7,508 nt of DNA, taken from contig JAYNJW010000062.1 in the NCBI GenBank assembly GCA_038110535.1, positions 1-7,508 of the forward strand, written 5' to 3'. Below the pieces are notes generated by a model that searched no databases, had not been told where the DNA came from, and was given only the letters and a program-made list of their open reading frames with translations. Positions 5,821-7,508 of this stretch are shown here, piece after piece (the stretch's first letter is position 1; the number at the start of each line of letters is the position of its first letter). The position numbers were made by a program, and so were the translations under genes. This stretch comes from Chordibacter sp038110535 (GTDB lineage: Bacteria > Verrucomicrobiota > Verrucomicrobiia > Opitutales > Seribacteraceae).

Positions 5821-7317
5821 TTAAATAGGGTTGGGAGACCACACAGGCAGTTCGCCTTGTTGAATTCGTACCTGGTATTTTTTTTGGAGAGGAAAATTTC
5901 CTTTTTCGATGGCTTCCTTACCCTCGTTTACCTGATAGGGACCAAGGGTATCCCACCAGGCATCGTACTGTTTTTTCAATTTCGCCATTACCTCAGGTTG
6001 GGAGGTGGCAAGGTTCTTGGTTTGCCCGGGGTCATTCTGGATGTCGTACAATTCATTGTTGTTGATCCAGCGCCACTTGGTTGAACGGGCAGCTGCATTT
6101 AGGTAGCGGTGTTTTTCCATCGCCTCAAAGTCCCAGGTTTCATCATTCCATCTGCCCCGGTGAAAGAAGAGGGTGCGGTCCTTCCATTTGGCTTTTGGGT
6201 TTTGCAGTAAAGGAAGGAGAGTGCGACCCTTTGGGGGAAGTTTGCTCTCCGGTACCTTGGCCCCGGCAAGTTGGCACATGGTGCGGTAGAAATCGATGTG
6301 GGCAGTCAGGGCGTCAATCTCGACCCCTTCCTTAAGTTTACCTTTCCAGTGCCAGAAACTGGGTACCCGTGTGCCTCCTTCATGAACGGTGGCCTTGGCT
6401 CCCTTCATTCCGCAATTAAAGGAATTAAACTTCTTCCCGTTCTGGACCCCTGTGGCGCCGGCCATTCCATTGTCGGTCATGAAAATAACCAGGGTGTTTT
6501 CCAACTGGTTCCACTCCTTAAGCTTGGCCATGGTCAGCCCAATATTGTCGTCAATATTTTCAATCATGCCATAGCGACCTGCGGTTTTTTCATCATATCC
6601 ATCATTTAAAAACCTTTTGGTGTATTTTTCCGGAGCGATCATCGGGCCATGGGGAGCATTCAGTGAGATGTAGGCAAAGTAGGGTTCCTTTGCGTCTATT
6701 CTGTCTTTCATCCATGCCAGTCCTGCATGAAAGAAAAGATCGGTACAGAAACCCTTGGTTTGTACGACCTCTTCGTTATGAAGGAGAACATTGTCAAAGT
6801 AGCAGTTCTCATCGTTGGCAAAAAAATCTCCCCAACCGGATTGTCCGATTCCACCGGCTCCGTGAATGAGCATTTCATCAAACCCACGGGCACTGGGGAG
6901 GTATTCCTTTTCATCCCCCAGGTGCCATTTTCCAAAGATTCCCGTCTTGTACCCTGCGCTTTGTAAAACCTGAGGAAAAGTGATCACATCGAGGGCCAAA
7001 TGATCCCGTTGGCGAATGGTATGGGAAATGCCAACTTCAAAGGGAGACCGGCCGCTCATCAGGGCCCCGCGAGTGGGAGAGCAGGTGGGGCTGACGTGAA
7101 AATCATCGAACCTCGTACTTTTTGCCCACAGGGCGTCGAGGTGAGGGGTTCGGATCCGATCATTGCCCATGCAGGAGAGATCTCCTTTACCCTGGTCGTC
7201 GGTTAAGATGAAGAGAATATTGGGGCGACTGCCCGCGAGTTTGAGCGGTTGAGCTGCCGTAAGAACTCCGATCATCAACGAGCTTAAGGTAATGAGAAAG
7301 AGGGCTGTAGTTTTCAT
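5821..7317 (-). CDS. Secreted arylsulfatase-type sulfatase
   Basis: This complete 498-residue protein has a signal peptide (about 1-22, ending near TAAQ) and a full sulfatase domain. Visible active-site residues are D40-D41 in LTDDQG, the formylglycine cysteine C79 in the canonical CSPTR, K130 and H132 in GKWHLG, H223 in APHGP, D282-N283 in TDNG, and K305. The C-terminal subdomain (about 400-450) has the usual ELYDIQNDPGQTKNLA phrase. The family hydrolyses sulfate esters and needs a formylglycine-generating enzyme or anaerobic maturase, neither of which is encoded here. The many aromatic residues near 155-195 (GWGDFF, NCYFDN) may line the substrate pocket; the glycan cannot be identified. ATG at 7317 is the start that includes the signal peptide, with GAGG just upstream (7324-7321) at a short 3-nt spacing. 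It belongs to a different subfamily from the sulfatase at the left edge. It lies 71 bp after the ABC permease gene. Confidence 0.95.
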   Translation of the reverse strand: MKTTALFLITLSSLMIGVLTAAQPLKLAGSRPNILFILTDDQGKGDLSCMGNDRIRTPHLDALWAKSTRFDDFHVSPTCSPTRGALMSGRSPFEVGISHTIRQRDHLALDVITFPQVLQSAGYKTGIFGKWHLGDEKEYLPSARGFDEMLIHGAGGIGQSGWGDFFANDENCYFDNVLLHNEEVVQTKGFCTDLFFHAGLAWMKDRIDAKEPYFAYISLNAPHGPMIAPEKYTKRFLNDGYDEKTAGRYGMIENIDDNIGLTMAKLKEWNQLENTLVIFMTDNGMAGATGVQNGKKFNSFNCGMKGAKATVHEGGTRVPSFWHWKGKLKEGVEIDALTAHIDFYRTMCQLAGAKVPESKLPPKGRTLLPLLQNPKAKWKDRTLFFHRGRWNDETWDFEAMEKHRYLNAAARSTKWRWINNNELYDIQNDPGQTKNLATSQPEVMAKLKKQYDAWWDTLGPYQVNEGKEAIEKGNFPLQKKYQVRIQQGELPVWSPNPI

Positions 7318-7320
7318 AAG

Positions 7321-7368
7321 CCTCGAATCTTGTATGATTGAGGTTGGGGGATCAAAGAAAACTTTGAT
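7321..7368. promoter_or_regulatory. Two adjacent inverted repeats in the sulfatase leader
   Basis: The first repeat pairs CCTC and AATC (7321-7324, 7326-7329) with GATT and GAGG (7336-7343), with one bulged base and a 6-nt loop. On the minus strand its proximal arm contains the GAGG that is the only ribosome-site candidate for the sulfatase start. The second is a perfect 7-bp stem (ATCAAAG at 7351-7357, CTTTGAT at 7362-7368) with a 4-nt loop, just after the ABC permease stop. It lacks a T-run, so it would be a poor intrinsic terminator in either direction. Confidence 0.25.
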
Positions 7369-7388
7369 GGTCTGAGGAAATTTTGAAA

Positions 7389-7508
7389 CTAAGCGGCATG
7401 TCTCAAAGCTTCCACCGGATCCATGGTCGATGCCTTGCGGGCAGGATAGAGCCCAAATATAATACCAGTAATCACTGCAATTCCAAAGACCAGGGGAAGA
7501 GACCAGGG
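7389..7508 (-). CDS. C-terminal end of a MacB/FtsX-type ABC transporter permease (partial)
   Basis: Only the last 39 residues are in the window; the gene continues past the right edge and stops at TAG (7391-7389). The fragment is a final transmembrane helix (about PLVFGIAVITGIIFGLYPA) followed by a short cytoplasmic tail, ARKASTMDPVEALRHAA. The GLYPARKAS..DPVEALR signature is characteristic of the last helix of MacB/LolC/FtsX-family permeases, where it meets the ATPase. Such permeases move macrolides, lipoproteins, peptides or other envelope substrates, often by mechanotransmission with a periplasmic partner; the substrate here is not determinable. It is co-directional with the sulfatase 71 bp downstream, but a functional link is not shown. 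Confidence 0.9.
   Translation of the reverse strand, partial: PWSLPLVFGIAVITGIIFGLYPARKASTMDPVEALRHAA

Noticed and set aside
7351..7368. Intrinsic terminator for the ABC permease gene
   Set aside because: The 7-bp stem is AT-rich and is followed on the minus strand by CCCCC rather than a T-run, so the terminator features are missing.
1..7508. CRISPR array, tRNA, insertion sequence, phage or defence genes
   Set aside because: There are no regularly spaced repeats, no cloverleaf-like tRNA, no transposase or integrase reading frame and no recognisable defence domain; nearly all sequence is explained by enzyme, membrane and redox genes.

Overview
The window reads as a stretch of a sulfatase-rich bacterial chromosome, most likely from the PVC group (Verrucomicrobiota, or possibly a planctomycete). 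The clues are two secreted sulfatases of different subfamilies, an azurin-type cupredoxin next to a secreted dehydrogenase-like beta-propeller, and weak or absent Shine-Dalgarno sequences. This placement is inferred from gene content alone; no rRNA or other phylogenetic marker is present.

Layout. From the left edge, a minus-strand iduronate-2-sulfatase-like gene (1-1449) runs off the window. A 192-bp divergent intergenic region with a LacI-operator-like palindrome separates it from a plus-strand HAD phosphatase/phosphomutase (1642-2331). That gene ends 3 bp from the end of a convergent minus-strand block. Read in its own direction from the right edge, this block holds the tail of a MacB/FtsX-type ABC transporter permease (7389-7508), a second complete sulfatase (5821-7317), two tandem paralogous small membrane proteins (5465-5713 and 5114-5371), a secreted azurin-like protein with an extra C-terminal domain (3843-4922), and a secreted beta-propeller dehydrogenase-like protein (2335-3846). 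The last two overlap by 4 bp and look translationally coupled.

How the genes may work together. Both sulfatases carry signal peptides and probably act on sulfated glycans outside the cytoplasm. The HAD enzyme would be a cytoplasmic sugar-phosphate phosphatase or mutase. The azurin and propeller pair looks like a split version of the cupredoxin-propeller proteins of PVC bacteria and may oxidise a sugar or alcohol and pass on electrons through copper. This combined picture is inference; no glycoside hydrolase, polysaccharide lyase or transporter for the released sugars lies in the window.

I see no tRNA, rRNA, CRISPR array, insertion sequence or recognisable defence system. No stretch over 300 bp lacks a gene. 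The least explained parts are the two small membrane proteins, the C-terminal domain of the azurin protein, and the palindrome in the divergent region.
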